DNA of 64,000 nucleotides from Saccharomycopsis fibuligera x Saccharomycopsis cf. fibuligera (GCA_001936135.1 CP012810.1:3038001-3102000), one strand, 5' to 3'; numbered from the stretch's first letter, positions 1 through 10,178 are shown. Numbers and translations: made by a program. Notes: generated from the letters alone by a model not told the origin.

Positions 1-593
1 CGGCTGGCTGAGTGTGACGACAATAAGCAGCGCGTTACTGGCTGTGTGTAGTCTGGCATTGCAGAGCCTTGGACAGAAAAAAATAAAAAAAAAAGGACCA
101 GTCGAGAAGCTTTAAAGTGATGTATAATAACAAACGAGTTATTTTTGCGGAGAGACATGTCATATTGACGCAATCATCCAATTGATTAACTATGGCCAAT
201 CAATTAATCGGCTTCAAGTGATCCTGAAAACAAGCACCTCCTCTGATAAAAGCACTACGGTGCACCACAAACGCTTCGTGTTTTTGCTCTTACATGTATA
301 CAACGTTATACACCCTCTGTCACCCCATTATGTGCCCCCAACGTGCCACAAACGGAATTTATAGTTACCCTGTTTGTAAGTCTGGCAGTCCCTCCCACCA
401 ACCGCCCTGGTTGCAAATCGCTGGTGGACGATGAGAGAGAAAAAAAAAATAGCCAATAAAAGCATCGTTGAAATATTTTTTTTTTCTCCCTTCCCTTACT
501 TTTCTTCTCTTCTTCTCTTCTTCTTCCCCTTTTCCCTTTCCCCACATACTTACTTCCATCCCAAAGTATCCATTACTACACACAAACACAACA
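1..593. other. Intergenic region upstream of YNK1
   Basis: No gene seen. The left edge begins in non-coding sequence. The last ~120 bases before the YNK1 ATG contain a long pyrimidine-rich tract (about 474-545), common just upstream of strongly expressed yeast genes. Short open frames here have no recognisable protein content. Confidence 0.6.
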
Positions 594-1049
594 ATGGCTG
601 ACGAAAGAACTTTTATTGCTATCAAACCAGACGGTGTCCAAAGAGGTTTGATCAACCAAATCTTGGGTAGATTCGAAAACAGAGGTTTCAAATTGGTTGG
701 TATCAAATTGGTCACTCCATCTGAATCCTTATTGAGAACCCACTACTCTGACTTGCAAGAAAAACCATTCTTCCCATCTTTGTTGTCTTACATGTTGTCC
801 GGTCCAATCTTGGCTACTGTCTGGGAAGGTAAAGACGTTGTCAAACAAGGTAGAGCTATCTTGGGTGCCACCAACCCATTGAACTCTGCTCCAGGTACCA
901 TCAGAGGTGACTTTGCCATTGACATGGGTAGAAACGTTGCTCACGGTTCCGACTCTGTTGAATCTGCCAACAAAGAAATCAACTTGTGGTTCAAGAAAGA
1001 AGAATTGGTTGACTACAAGCCAGCTTTGTTCTCCTGGATCTACGAGTAA
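594..1049 (+). CDS. YNK1: Nucleoside diphosphate kinase
   Basis: The 151-residue protein transfers the gamma-phosphate from ATP to NDPs through a phospho-histidine, balancing cytosolic nucleotide pools. The family signature NVAHGSDS is present, with the catalytic His at residue 117, and the N-terminal [15 protein letters not shown] block is typical. Length matches the usual ~150-residue NDK fold. The frame stays open upstream to 468, but the extra 42 residues are encoded by a T/C-rich leader and do not look like NDK; the ATG at 594 in context ACAATGGCTG starts exactly where the family starts. Codon use is strongly biased (TTG, AGA, GGT, GTC), as in a highly expressed yeast gene. Family identification is secure. 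Confidence 0.97.
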   Translation: MADERTFIAIKPDGVQRGLINQILGRFENRGFKLVGIKLVTPSESLLRTHYSDLQEKPFFPSLLSYMLSGPILATVWEGKDVVKQGRAILGATNPLNSAPGTIRGDFAIDMGRNVAHGSDSVESANKEINLWFKKEELVDYKPALFSWIYE

Positions 1050-1495
1050 ACAGTTTCGCTGACTAAACGTTGATACTGTTGACTTGATGATGGTTATATT
1101 TAATATTAATAATTAATAAAAACTAATAGATGATTTATTTCATTGATCCATCAGTTTGTAGTGGCTGTATGTAACTTTGGAATTTTAGCATCTTCAAATT
1201 TCATTGCTCCATCTCTGCGTCTTAATTAATTATTCTGAGAAATTCCGTGGCCTTTTTTTTTCTTTTGGTAAACATTAAGTAGGGTAAGCGTCTATTCAGC
1301 CCTTTGTTTACATAAATCAAAAAGGTAAATAAAACAAAATCTATAAACAACAGAAAACAACAACAACAAAAAAAAAAGACTAGATTGTATGGCAAAATTA
1401 GAATCATCAAAAGCTAGAAGCTGTTTTTGTCTCATGTTACTTCCCCTGCTATCAAGTTCGTCCCGCCCACAATAAAACATTAAAGAAGTAGAAAA
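1050..1495. other. Intergenic region YNK1 / unidentified gene
   Basis: AT-rich 3' region of YNK1 (1095-1140) followed by an A-rich promoter-like stretch. No gene, RNA or repeat beyond short homopolymers was recognised. Confidence 0.5.
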
Positions 1496-2704
1496 ATGAC
1501 AGCCAATAATATCCTTAACAAAGAGAATCTCTTCAATGCTCCATCAACAACCGGAGCCAGCTTCATCAAATCAACAGTTGTTGAGAACGATAATAATGGC
1601 AGCAAGCAATACGACATCGACAACAATTCCAAAAACAGTGCAGCATCGAGGAAAAGGCCCCCTACTACCCCACTTACACCATCATTAGCTACACAGAACG
1701 TGATAAAGAAAAACAAATTCAATGAAAATGAGCTAACAAAGAAAAACTTGCGTGATATTCTTAAAAAAAATAGTATTGTGCCGCCAGAGGAAGAAGGCCA
1801 AAGCCAAAAAACATCCAGCTTAAATCGCCCGCTGTCAAGAATTGCAGAGGATGTTGGTGCCATCGGCCTCAAAGATAGAAACGTTTTTGTTTCCGGAAAT
1901 AGCAAATATAACGCAATTGTGGTATCTGATGATGAAAAAGAGGCCGAAGAAGAACAAGATGATGATAACGATTTTGAACAAGGAGGAAGTCCTCGTCGTC
2001 GCCGAAATAAGCAACTAACTAGCCGTGGCTATGGTCATGATAATAGCTCTAAGGACTATCCATCTTTAAGGAAGATACATCAAATGCATTTAGCTTCATC
2101 TTCGCGCCCAGGAAGCTCAGGTAACGATTCAATTGCCTCGGATGTCTCAGTAGGGAAATTCAGAACCACCATGAAGGAGGCAATGAATGATATAAAACTT
2201 TCTTCGTCATTGAATGAACAGACTAAGCAGTCTCCACAGCAACATTCATTATACCAGCACTATGACCAGAAACAAAGTCTAAAAGCACTGCAGCGAAATG
2301 TGAACACGCACGACGATACCCTATCCAGCCTTGAAGATTCGTATGCTCCAAATTTTAGCAGAGAAAAGATAGATTTCCATAGCTCGGTTCCTGTAAGCCG
2401 AAGCAGTGATGGTAGTCGCGGCAGCAATGTTAGCAACAGCAGGAACAGTACTGGCAAAGAGAAGAGAAAATCCACTGAAAGTCAAGATCGTGAATTCTTT
2501 AACTCTTCCTCGTTAATAAATGACGTTAGCACCCAGTATTCTCTGGGTTATTTACAATTTGATTCATTCAGCAAAGAGATTGATTATGAAATGGCAAAAA
2601 TAAACAGTGAGATTGATAAATTGATGATGAAGAAACTGATTCGTGAAAAGAGTCAATTGATTGATTTTCTCACTTTGGAAAGAATGTTTGAAAGGCAACA
2701 GTAA
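1496..2704 (+). CDS. Unidentified, largely disordered protein with N-terminal KEN motif
   Basis: I do not recognise this 402-residue protein. It is Ser/Asn/Lys rich and mostly low complexity. Visible features: a KEN tripeptide at residues 9-11; a Thr-Pro pair cluster near residues 60-64 (PPTTPLTP) resembling proline-directed kinase sites; an RDIL (RxxL) motif near residue 86; an acidic stretch around residues 145-160; and a C-terminal ~65-residue segment (SYSLGYLQFDSF... to the end) that is predicted helical and much better ordered than the rest. KEN plus RxxL motifs can be APC/C degrons, so a cell-cycle protein is one possibility, but both motifs occur by chance in sequences like this. The single ATG in an AAAAATG context is the first in frame. 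It is a real gene by length and codon character; function unknown. Confidence 0.75.
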   Translation: MTANNILNKENLFNAPSTTGASFIKSTVVENDNNGSKQYDIDNNSKNSAASRKRPPTTPLTPSLATQNVIKKNKFNENELTKKNLRDILKKNSIVPPEEEGQSQKTSSLNRPLSRIAEDVGAIGLKDRNVFVSGNSKYNAIVVSDDEKEAEEEQDDDNDFEQGGSPRRRRNKQLTSRGYGHDNSSKDYPSLRKIHQMHLASSSRPGSSGNDSIASDVSVGKFRTTMKEAMNDIKLSSSLNEQTKQSPQQHSLYQHYDQKQSLKALQRNVNTHDDTLSSLEDSYAPNFSREKIDFHSSVPVSRSSDGSRGSNVSNSRNSTGKEKRKSTESQDREFFNSSSLINDVSTQYSLGYLQFDSFSKEIDYEMAKINSEIDKLMMKKLIREKSQLIDFLTLERMFERQQ

Positions 2705-3280
2705 GCCAGCTAGCCAGGTGCTTGCGCACACTGCAACATTGGTCAACTTCCGTTACGAACTTGTTACTCTTTTACGCTTTACTTCCATTGTGTTTGTTTC
2801 TTTTATTCTTTCATCTTGTCTTCTTTACTCTTTATTTTCTTTTGATTTTATTTCTTTTTTTTTTTTTTTTTTAGCATTTCTTGCTGGGGTCCCTTTGACA
2901 ATTTCAATTTTCCACCTTTTTATTTAGTTCATTTGCACTTGTTTCCGTTAGCCTGCTCCACTTAATTTGCTTTGTTCTGAATAACAAATTTTTTGCTCGA
3001 GAGTTGATGGTGTGTCAACATATGTGTGCACCCATTAAAAATCAAAGTTCATATATGAGTACCCGAATGCATGCGCTAATTCTCAGTAAACCGGCGTTTA
3101 ATGGGCGTTTAGCTACCTTGTAACCACCGCTTGTTTACCATTTTCCAATTAGTATAATAATCTTGTAGCCCTGATAGTGCCATCCATAGATCCCTTCAGC
3201 TTGCTTGGCTAAACATACTCCCCAGTAACTGCAATCTAATTTGAATACTTAATAAAATACTACATATTATTTTTTTTTCA

Positions 3281-3329
<49 letters not shown>

Positions 3330-3529
3330 ACTGTCTACCTATGTGTATTATACTTACAATAATAATAATAATACAGCAACGGCACAAAGTAAAATAAAAC
3401 CAAAAAGACACAAGTTAACAAAATTCATCACATTTCAAAAAGTCAGCAACATTTGAAAGCAGCAGCAGACAAGCTCTCTTGAAGAGAAAAAAAAAAAAAA
3501 AGATATTTTTCAAGCAATCATTATTGAAA
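2705..3529. other. Intergenic region with T-run and (TA)n tract
   Basis: Region between the 3' ends of the unidentified gene and FOX2 (convergent). It holds a T-rich stretch (2845-2872), a direct repeat of GGCGTTTA (about 3093 and 3104), and a (TA)n microsatellite. No gene seen. Confidence 0.6.
3284..3326. repeat. (TA)n microsatellite
   Basis: About 21 uninterrupted AT dinucleotides in the convergent intergenic region downstream of FOX2. Confidence 0.95.
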
Positions 3530-6235
3530 TCACAACTTCTCACCATTACCAAACAACTTGATGGCAGCACTATTAATAACAACATTCTTAGTATCAAGAT
3601 CATAAGTTTGGAATACAACTACATTACCGCGTTTCCAGCCGCTAATTTTCAATCTGTCGCCAGGGTAAACGCTGCCGGAAAATCTAACTTTGATTTCCTT
3701 TATTGGACCATAATGTTCCAATAATGCCTTGATGGAAACTCCCAAGTATCCCAATCCGTGTAAAATTGGTCTATTGAATTTAGCATTCTTAGCGAATTGC
3801 GGATCAATATGCAATGGATTATAGTCTCCGCTCAATCTGTAAATTGAAGCTTGATCAACCGTAGTAGCCACCTCAGTAACAAAGTCAGGCTGGGTGTTTT
3901 GTGGTGGAACAAAATTTTGAGTAGCAAATGGTTCTCTCTTTCTGAAAAGTTTGCTACCGCTGGCTGATTGGGCACCTCTGTTGAAAGTGGTCATTTCGTT
4001 ATAAAATAATGGTTTGCCGGTTTTAGAGTCATACGTCAGAGATCCGGAAACTAAAATTGCAGCCTTTTTGCCCTTATCAGTAACGGCAACAGGGAAAACA
4101 TCAGTGGCAGTGACTGCATGAGTTGGAATTGGCCATTGTTCGACCTTGATATATTGTTCACCATGCAATAGTAATACTGGGTTGAAATTGTTGAGTAATT
4201 TGTTGAAATTGATTTTATCAGATCTAATGTTTTGCCAAATTACTGATCCAAAGGATGGAATAAGCTGGAAACGTGGATCATTTTCATAGGTGTACTCCAA
4301 TTCATGAGCTTTTGCACCAACCCCAATATTGTACAAAATGGTATCACGGACAGTGTACTCAAAGATTGCGTTGCCTTTAGAATCGACAAGTTGTTTCTTG
4401 TCACCAGTATCTTCGTCTTCATCTTCTTCATCTTCGTCTTCATCTTCGCCACTAGCATTACCAAAGATCTTTGGCAAAATGTACTCCATTGTTTCTTTGA
4501 TACTTGATGCACTGGAACTTTGACTGTAATCATTAATATCTTTCCAGTTATCCGCAATGAATTCGGCAGTGACTTCTTTATCGTTGGAAACAGCACCCTT
4601 GGCTGTCTGCAATCTGGTCTTACCAACCCAGCCACCGCCAATTTCAAATAATTCACCTTGACCTGGAGCTTTATCAGAACTAAGCAACACCAAGATTGGT
4701 GAGACCAATTCTGGCGGGAACAAATTGTATTCTTCCTTGGTGAAAATAGTTTTGGTCATTGCAGTTTCTGCATGAGGAGCCACAACATTGACAGTAATAC
4801 CGTATTTCTTCCCCTCAATAGCCAAACTGTTGCTGAACCCTAAAATTCCTGATTTGGCAGCAGCATAGTTAGCTTGACCGAAACTGCCATAAATACCAGA
4901 AGTAGAAGTAATGTTAACAATATTGCCTGATTTTTGCTTAATGAAATATGGCCAAGCAGCATGACATAACTTGTAAGTGCCAACCAAATGAACTTCCAAA
5001 ACATCTGACCATTGCTTTTGAGTCATATTCATAAATGACTTGTCTCTCAAGATCCCAGCATTGTTTATCAAAGCATCAATTCTGCCATACTTGTTTATCA
5101 CATTTTGAATAATTGCTTCGGCATCAGTAGCAACATTATGTTTATCAGGATGTGCTTCACCACCAGCTTTTTTGATAATTTCAACAGTCTCATGAGGATT
5201 AATCACATCATTAACCACCACTTTGGCTCCATATTGAGCCAACCATTTGGCATGTGCTCTACCTAAACCAGCACCGGCACCAGTGATCAATACCACTTTA
5301 TTCTTTAATGAAACTTTTTCAGTACCTTGTTCATTAGGAGTCTTGAGTTTTTGTGCTTTGGCAACCAAATCCATAAACGGAGCTGGGCCAATTGGATGCT
5401 CGATCGGCTTGAATGGCTTGTTTTTGCTGAAATCGCGGATCGAGTCAATCTTATGCAAGATCGCTTCGGCAGTCAAAGATCCGTCGGGATGAAATAATTC
5501 TCCTGAGGATCTCTCCCAGCGAGTAGCAGCATAAAATCCACCAGCGAGTTGATACACTTTGCCCGAATCTTGCTTGCCGAGATTTTCAGAGGCTAAAAAT
5601 ACAACCAATGGTGTTATTTTATCAGCGCCGAGCCTTTTGAGGACTTCTTCAGGAAGAATTCCTTCGGTCATTTGGGATCTAGCTGTTGGGGCAATAGCGC
5701 TAGCCACAATATTGTACTTGTAACCTTCTTTGGCCCAAGTTTCCGTAAGGCCCACTAACGCCAATTTGACAGCACTGTAGTTAGTTTGGCCAAAATTGCC
5801 ATATAAACCTGCTGGAGATGACGCATTAACAATTCTACCGTATTTTTGTTTTCTGAAAATTGGCCAAGCAGCTTTAGTGACAGCATAAGCACCATCCAAA
5901 TGAACTTGTAACACTTGCCTGAATTTCTTCTCATCTAATTTGGCAAAACTACTGTCTCTAAGAATACCAGCATTATTGATAATGACGTGGACAGTACCAT
6001 AAGCATCAACGGCATGTGCAATGATCTTATCGCCTTCAAGAACATTGTTTGTATCAGCGATGGCATCGCCGCCTTGTTTTTTGATTTCATCGACAACTGC
6101 TTGAGCACCACCGAGGTCATTTACCACGACTTTAGCACCGCGCTTAGCAAAATCAAGGGCATAATCTTTGCCCAACCCACCGCCGGCGCCGGTAACAACG
6201 ACAACTTTGCCTTTGAAGGAGATGTTTGTTGACAT
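3530..6235 (-). CDS. FOX2: Peroxisomal multifunctional beta-oxidation enzyme (hydratase-dehydrogenase)
   Basis: The 901-residue protein performs the second and third steps of fungal peroxisomal beta-oxidation (2-enoyl-CoA hydratase 2 and D-3-hydroxyacyl-CoA dehydrogenase). Order: SDR domain A with TGAGGGLG at residues 15-22, NNAG and YSAVK; SDR domain B with TGAGAGLG near residue 315, NNAG and YAAAK; then a MaoC-type hydratase-2 domain with the hot-dog active motif around HIDPQFA and PILHGLG near residues 800-825. A very acidic linker (near residues 598-612) separates SDR-B from the hydratase. The C-terminus reads EKL, a weak variant of the peroxisomal PTS1 (usual SKL or AKL in this family). 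Length matches the ~900-residue family. Transcribed divergently from CCS1 with a TATAAATA about 127 bases upstream of the ATG. Confidence 0.97.
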   Translation of the reverse strand: MSTNISFKGKVVVVTGAGGGLGKDYALDFAKRGAKVVVNDLGGAQAVVDEIKKQGGDAIADTNNVLEGDKIIAHAVDAYGTVHVIINNAGILRDSSFAKLDEKKFRQVLQVHLDGAYAVTKAAWPIFRKQKYGRIVNASSPAGLYGNFGQTNYSAVKLALVGLTETWAKEGYKYNIVASAIAPTARSQMTEGILPEEVLKRLGADKITPLVVFLASENLGKQDSGKVYQLAGGFYAATRWERSSGELFHPDGSLTAEAILHKIDSIRDFSKNKPFKPIEHPIGPAPFMDLVAKAQKLKTPNEQGTEKVSLKNKVVLITGAGAGLGRAHAKWLAQYGAKVVVNDVINPHETVEIIKKAGGEAHPDKHNVATDAEAIIQNVINKYGRIDALINNAGILRDKSFMNMTQKQWSDVLEVHLVGTYKLCHAAWPYFIKQKSGNIVNITSTSGIYGSFGQANYAAAKSGILGFSNSLAIEGKKYGITVNVVAPHAETAMTKTIFTKEEYNLFPPELVSPILVLLSSDKAPGQGELFEIGGGWVGKTRLQTAKGAVSNDKEVTAEFIADNWKDINDYSQSSSASSIKETMEYILPKIFGNASGEDEDEDEEDEDEDTGDKKQLVDSKGNAIFEYTVRDTILYNIGVGAKAHELEYTYENDPRFQLIPSFGSVIWQNIRSDKINFNKLLNNFNPVLLLHGEQYIKVEQWPIPTHAVTATDVFPVAVTDKGKKAAILVSGSLTYDSKTGKPLFYNEMTTFNRGAQSASGSKLFRKREPFATQNFVPPQNTQPDFVTEVATTVDQASIYRLSGDYNPLHIDPQFAKNAKFNRPILHGLGYLGVSIKALLEHYGPIKEIKVRFSGSVYPGDRLKISGWKRGNVVVFQTYDLDTKNVVINSAAIKLFGNGEKL

Positions 6236-6360
6236 ACTGAGTTGATGATCTGATTCTTTCTGTCTTCTGTCTTGTCAATTGAGGCAGTAGAAGAAAGAGA
6301 AAGAGTTGGTTTGGTACCAATTGGGATCAGTCTTTTGACAGGAGCAAGGGAGAGAAAGTC

Positions 6361-6368
6361 TATTTATA
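6361..6368 (-). promoter_or_regulatory. TATA box, FOX2
   Basis: TATAAATA on the minus strand, about 127 bases before the FOX2 ATG; a normal yeast TATA position for a regulated gene. Confidence 0.6.
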
Positions 6369-6402
6369 CACGGCATAGAGGAGGAGGAGTAATGAGGAGG
6401 AG

Positions 6403-6410
6403 CATGTGAC
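6403..6410 (-). promoter_or_regulatory. RTCACRTG (Cbf1-type) site
   Basis: CATGTGAC, i.e. GTCACATG on the minus strand, matches the Cbf1 consensus RTCACRTG known from Saccharomyces. Factor assignment is inference. Confidence 0.4.
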
Positions 6411-6473
6411 TGTCGGAATTCGGCAACTGCAGCCTGAAGCACCGCTCCTCCATAGAGTATCGCCACTCGCTTG

Positions 6474-6479
6474 TATATA
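6474..6479 (+). promoter_or_regulatory. TATA-like element, CCS1
   Basis: TATATA about 130 bases upstream of the CCS1 start at 6609. Confidence 0.4.
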
Positions 6480-6608
6480 CTCACTCGCATATTTAGCATT
6501 TGTAATCCTCCGCTAAAACAAGAAAACACCACCCGGAGTTGTTTATATCACACCAAGCCAAGTCAATTATCTCCCAAATACCCAAATCTTCACCAACAAA
6601 GTACCAAA

Positions 6609-7322
6609 ATGTCAGCTAGCGACTCCTTTGATGCTGTTTATGCTGTACCAATGGAGTGCAACTCCTGTGTCGAGTCCGTTTCCAAGGCCCTTTCAAAACT
6701 TAATGGTATCAACAAGTACGACATTGATCTTTCAAATCAACTTGTCACTGTTAAGGGTTCCATAGCTCCATCCCAGATAGTGCAGGCTATTCAACAGACT
6801 GGGAAAGATGCTATCATTAGAGGCACTGGGAAACCAAATTCTGCAGCAGTTGCCATTTTGGAATCTTTTGATGACAAGGACAAATTTGCTCCTGTTAAAG
6901 GATTGGCTCGTATGGTCAGTATCAATGACAAGACCCTTTTGATTGATTTGACCCTCAATGGGCTTGAAAAAGGCATATATTATCCATCAATTAGAACTTC
7001 TGGGAACATTTCCCAAGGAGCATTATCAACTGGTCGTGTATTCCAAAAATTAGATCCAATTATCGTTAATGAAAAATCCAACGAGAACAATAGTTTATAT
7101 TTTGGTCAAAATTTTGCTAGAGTGAATTTAACTGTCAGTGAATTGATTGGTCGCAGTTTGGCAGTGAGTCGTAAAGAAGACGAAATTACTAGTGACTCGT
7201 TGGTGGGGGTTATTGCTAGAAGTGCAGGCGTTTGGCAAAATGATAAGCAGGTGTGCAGCTGCACTGGGAAAACCATTTGGCAAGAGAGATCAGATGCAGT
7301 TAACCATGGTATCAAGATGTAG
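6609..7322 (+). CDS. CCS1: Copper chaperone for superoxide dismutase
   Basis: The 237-residue protein delivers Cu(I) to Cu/Zn superoxide dismutase SOD1 and catalyses its disulfide formation in cytosol and mitochondrial intermembrane space. Three domains are visible: an Atx1-like domain with the metal motif MECNSC (Cys17 and Cys20); a central SOD1-like domain (about residues 80-205); and a short C-terminal domain with the CSC motif (Cys216, Cys218) followed by GKTIWQERSDA, a family hallmark. The ATG at 6609 gives the canonical N-terminus; an in-frame ATG at 6471 would add 46 residues encoded by promoter sequence. Length agrees with ~250-residue fungal Ccs1. Confidence 0.96.
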   Translation: MSASDSFDAVYAVPMECNSCVESVSKALSKLNGINKYDIDLSNQLVTVKGSIAPSQIVQAIQQTGKDAIIRGTGKPNSAAVAILESFDDKDKFAPVKGLARMVSINDKTLLIDLTLNGLEKGIYYPSIRTSGNISQGALSTGRVFQKLDPIIVNEKSNENNSLYFGQNFARVNLTVSELIGRSLAVSRKEDEITSDSLVGVIARSAGVWQNDKQVCSCTGKTIWQERSDAVNHGIKM

Positions 7323-8287
7323 GCTGGGTGTGCAAGCAAATCAAATACATGTCAATAATATTTTTTTATGTAGCGAGTTAATTTTCTTTTTCTCCTTTGC
7401 TTATGTTTGCCTATTTTTTAATAGCGTCTCCCGCTATAACGTGCTGTTTGGCGTTGTACTGAGGTTTACTTGCTGTACATGTGCTACGAATGCTTGATGA
7501 TTAACCACTAAGCAAAGTGCAATTTTTTTTTCTCGACTTCTTGGTAGTTGCTGATTGTTCAATCTTTTATACAATACATGTTTTAGAGATTTGTTTCACT
7601 TACTTTTTTTAAAATACATTCATTCAATAAGTGCTGAGTGCTGAGTTTTAAAGAGGAAAAATGAAATTATTAAGCAAGAGAAACTCCATTAGGAGAACCA
7701 ATTTTGAGATCGTCTTAGTGATGGTCAAGTTTAAGATACTGACTGGTAAAGCTTTCGCAAGTATAACTGGCACGTTTTGCTTATGTTTCAGTATTAGAGT
7801 TGATAAAATCATGGAATAGAGGTTACTAACGAAAAGAATTAGCGTATATATATAAAAACTAGCGGAAAAAGCATCACAAGAACAAAAGAATTATATATAA
7901 AAAAAAAAAAAAAAAAAAAAAAAAGGAGAATTAATTGTAGTAACTAAGAAAGTAACAAAGATACATAAATATACAGTGTAAAGGTCATTTCACCAGTTCT
8001 ATCTAAGCGAAGGCATTATGCCCCCATATTCTCAATACACTTGGATGCTCAATGAAGTCACATCTACCCAACTACACGCACTTATCAAAAACTAACTGCA
8101 GCACATTCATTATCAATCTTGACAATTATTATTATCAATTATTGATCATTTGCAAAACTATAGTACGTCACAAAGCTCCGCTGGCTTGTCAATTTTATCT
8201 AATAAAAACGTAAAAACGGGTATTGTAATAATGCATATCTGGCTAAAGAGTATCATTATGGTCATATCACATCACATCGCTAAATAA
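7323..8287. other. Intergenic region, CCS1 and membrane-protein gene (convergent 3' ends)
   Basis: AT-rich. Includes a 26-base A-run (7899-7924) preceded by TATATATA, and no recognisable coding or RNA gene. Both neighbouring genes end into this region. Confidence 0.55.
7899..7924. repeat. Poly(A) tract
   Basis: Uninterrupted run of about 26 A residues between convergent genes. Confidence 0.95.
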
Positions 8288-8872
8288 TCACATAGCACCA
8301 GCCTTTCTTCCGTGGCTAGCTCCCTTATACAACACGTCATTGATATCTAGCTTTTCCTCGCCCTTTTCAAGAGCATCAACAGCAGCTCTGCCTTTTTTAC
8401 CCTTTTGCTCGGCTGCTGCTGCTGCTGCTGCTTTTTCTTTTTCTTGTTTTCTAGATTTAGTATTGTACACTTTTTCCACATGTTGATCCTTAGCCACCTT
8501 GGCATTGGCTTTTCTCCCTTCTGGAGCCAATTCTTCCACTTTGTCATTTCCATTCACATTCTCGTAGGTGTCATCATCATTATAGTCGCCTCTCCCGCTA
8601 CCACTACCCCCTTTAGCACTTCCCACATTACCATCCTCAAATCGTTCACTTTTACCTTTTTGAATTCCCACAAACTCATTTGGCGAAGCTAATTGATATT
8701 GGGAAGCATCTGCTTCTTCTTTTTTCAGTTTGTCGACCGTAGTTAATACAATATAAGCTATTGTCAACAACGCAAGAATGTAAAAAAATAATTTACGGCC
8801 TTTGAAAGTGACAAACTTCTTCTTTGGTTTCATGCGATATGGCACTGGTTTGGGAAGGGCAGCAGTTGGCAT
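8288..8872 (-). CDS. Small single-pass membrane protein, function unknown
   Basis: A 194-residue protein (from the ATG at 8872) of unrecognised family. Residues 1-27 are basic (KPKKKFVTFKGRK), followed by one hydrophobic segment at about 28-46 and a long charged, Gly/Asp/Lys-rich tail with a poly-Ala stretch; the layout fits an N-in signal-anchor (type II) protein. The frame is open to an upstream ATG at 8935 that would add 21 residues of polar sequence; I prefer 8872 because the segment MPTAALPKPVPYRMKPKKK looks like a natural N-terminus. The conserved-looking C-terminal end (LDINDVLYKGASHG) suggests a real gene. Function cannot be assigned. Confidence 0.7.
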   Translation of the reverse strand: MPTAALPKPVPYRMKPKKKFVTFKGRKLFFYILALLTIAYIVLTTVDKLKKEEADASQYQLASPNEFVGIQKGKSERFEDGNVGSAKGGSGSGRGDYNDDDTYENVNGNDKVEELAPEGRKANAKVAKDQHVEKVYNTKSRKQEKEKAAAAAAAEQKGKKGRAAVDALEKGEEKLDINDVLYKGASHGRKAGAM

Positions 8873-10024
8873 TTTAGCTTGGTTGTTATATGTTGTAATT
8901 GAGGTATTTTGGGTTAACTTGTATGTATTGAACACTGATTTTTGTTGCTTGTCAAAAAATCTATGGTCTTAGTGTATTCTAAATCAGCAGACGGTCAATG
9001 CTAGTATTGGATCGCGATAGCTTGGTAGGAATTGATAGCTCTTTATATGTTCTTTGCTAAGCTCTTAATCTGAGTGTATTGCAGACAAGCTTATGTGGAC
9101 AATGGTAAAGTTGTTGTTATTGTCTGTTAACATAAGAACTCTTTGAATCAACCACCATGGAGGAGAATGCTAAACAAAAAAAAGGTTAGAAAAAATAGAA
9201 ATGGATAGCCGGGAACATCCGTACATTCATATGTTATGACATCCATACACCGCAATATGTACAGAAACCGTCGTAAATATAAGTACCGGTAAAGAAGTAG
9301 TAGGATAGAGATGAAAAGTTGCCTAGCCTTGTGTACTGTTTATTTTTATTTCTTGTTTTCACAAATCAACGCCTTTTTTCTTTGAAAATAATAATAATAA
9401 AAATAAATGTGATGAAGGCACAGGCGTACGTTTTCCTATCATAAGTTGTTAATGGAGACATGTACTACAAGTCTACAACCAGTCCACACAATTCTCTTTC
9501 TTAGGCCTAGTGACCGTTTCCATCCCCCTCTTTTAGCCTTACTCTTTGACTCGCCATCTTCAGCTTCTCTGTTAGGATACATTGATTATTCTCTTATCAC
9601 AGCACTTCCTGGACTTGACAATCTAATCATGAGTAATTGCTTTCTATTAGTTGTATGAACGTACACCATCACTTGATCTGCCAATAATCAGCACCAGGAG
9701 ATATGCTAAGTAAAAATTTATCAAGTATATAGTCATGTAACAGAAACTGTGATTAAAACGGGTTAACTAGTCCATTTAGGAGGGTTTAAAATACCAGAAA
9801 AAGAATGGAAATGTAAATGAACCTAAGGAGTCGATAACAAAATAAGAAGGATGAAAGCGAAAAAAGAAACGAATATGAGAGTTAGCCTCAAGTGCAAGAG
9901 GATTTGGTGTACTAATTGTATTACATATTACTATTCTTCTATAATTGCAGTAACTACAGTACTTCTGCTCACTTGAACCCATAGCACCTTGGTATATACA
10001 ATTCCCTCGCCTACGGAAAGATAA

Positions 10025-10061
10025 GGACTAGAGATTGGAAAACCATTCCAATCTCTAATCC
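10025..10061. repeat. Inverted repeat / hairpin
   Basis: TAGAGATTGGAA (10029-10040) is followed after a 5-base loop by its exact complement (10046-10057); one mismatch further out, three more bases pair (GGA/TCC). It would form a stable 12-bp stem extended to 16 positions. No T-run or flanking gene explains it. Confidence 0.8.
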
Positions 10062-10178
10062 TATTTACTACATCACCACGGTAATGAATTAGATAATGCA
10101 TCAGTGTTATCTTAGTGAGCGGAAGATGGTATTGAAGTGAGACCCTTTCTCTTTTATCTGTCGACAACAAAACAATGA

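Larger units (their letters stand above)
6236..6608. promoter_or_regulatory. Divergent FOX2 / CCS1 promoter
   Basis: The 373-base divergent promoter has a TATA box for each gene, an AGG-repeat region (6379-6400) and a CATGTGAC element. Nothing coding seen; the upstream extension of the CCS1 frame to 6471 lies in this promoter and lacks CCS1 homology. Confidence 0.7.

Noticed and set aside
9446-9658. Open frame of 70 codons
   Set aside because: Composition and lack of conserved motifs are typical of chance frames in intergenic DNA; no support as a gene.
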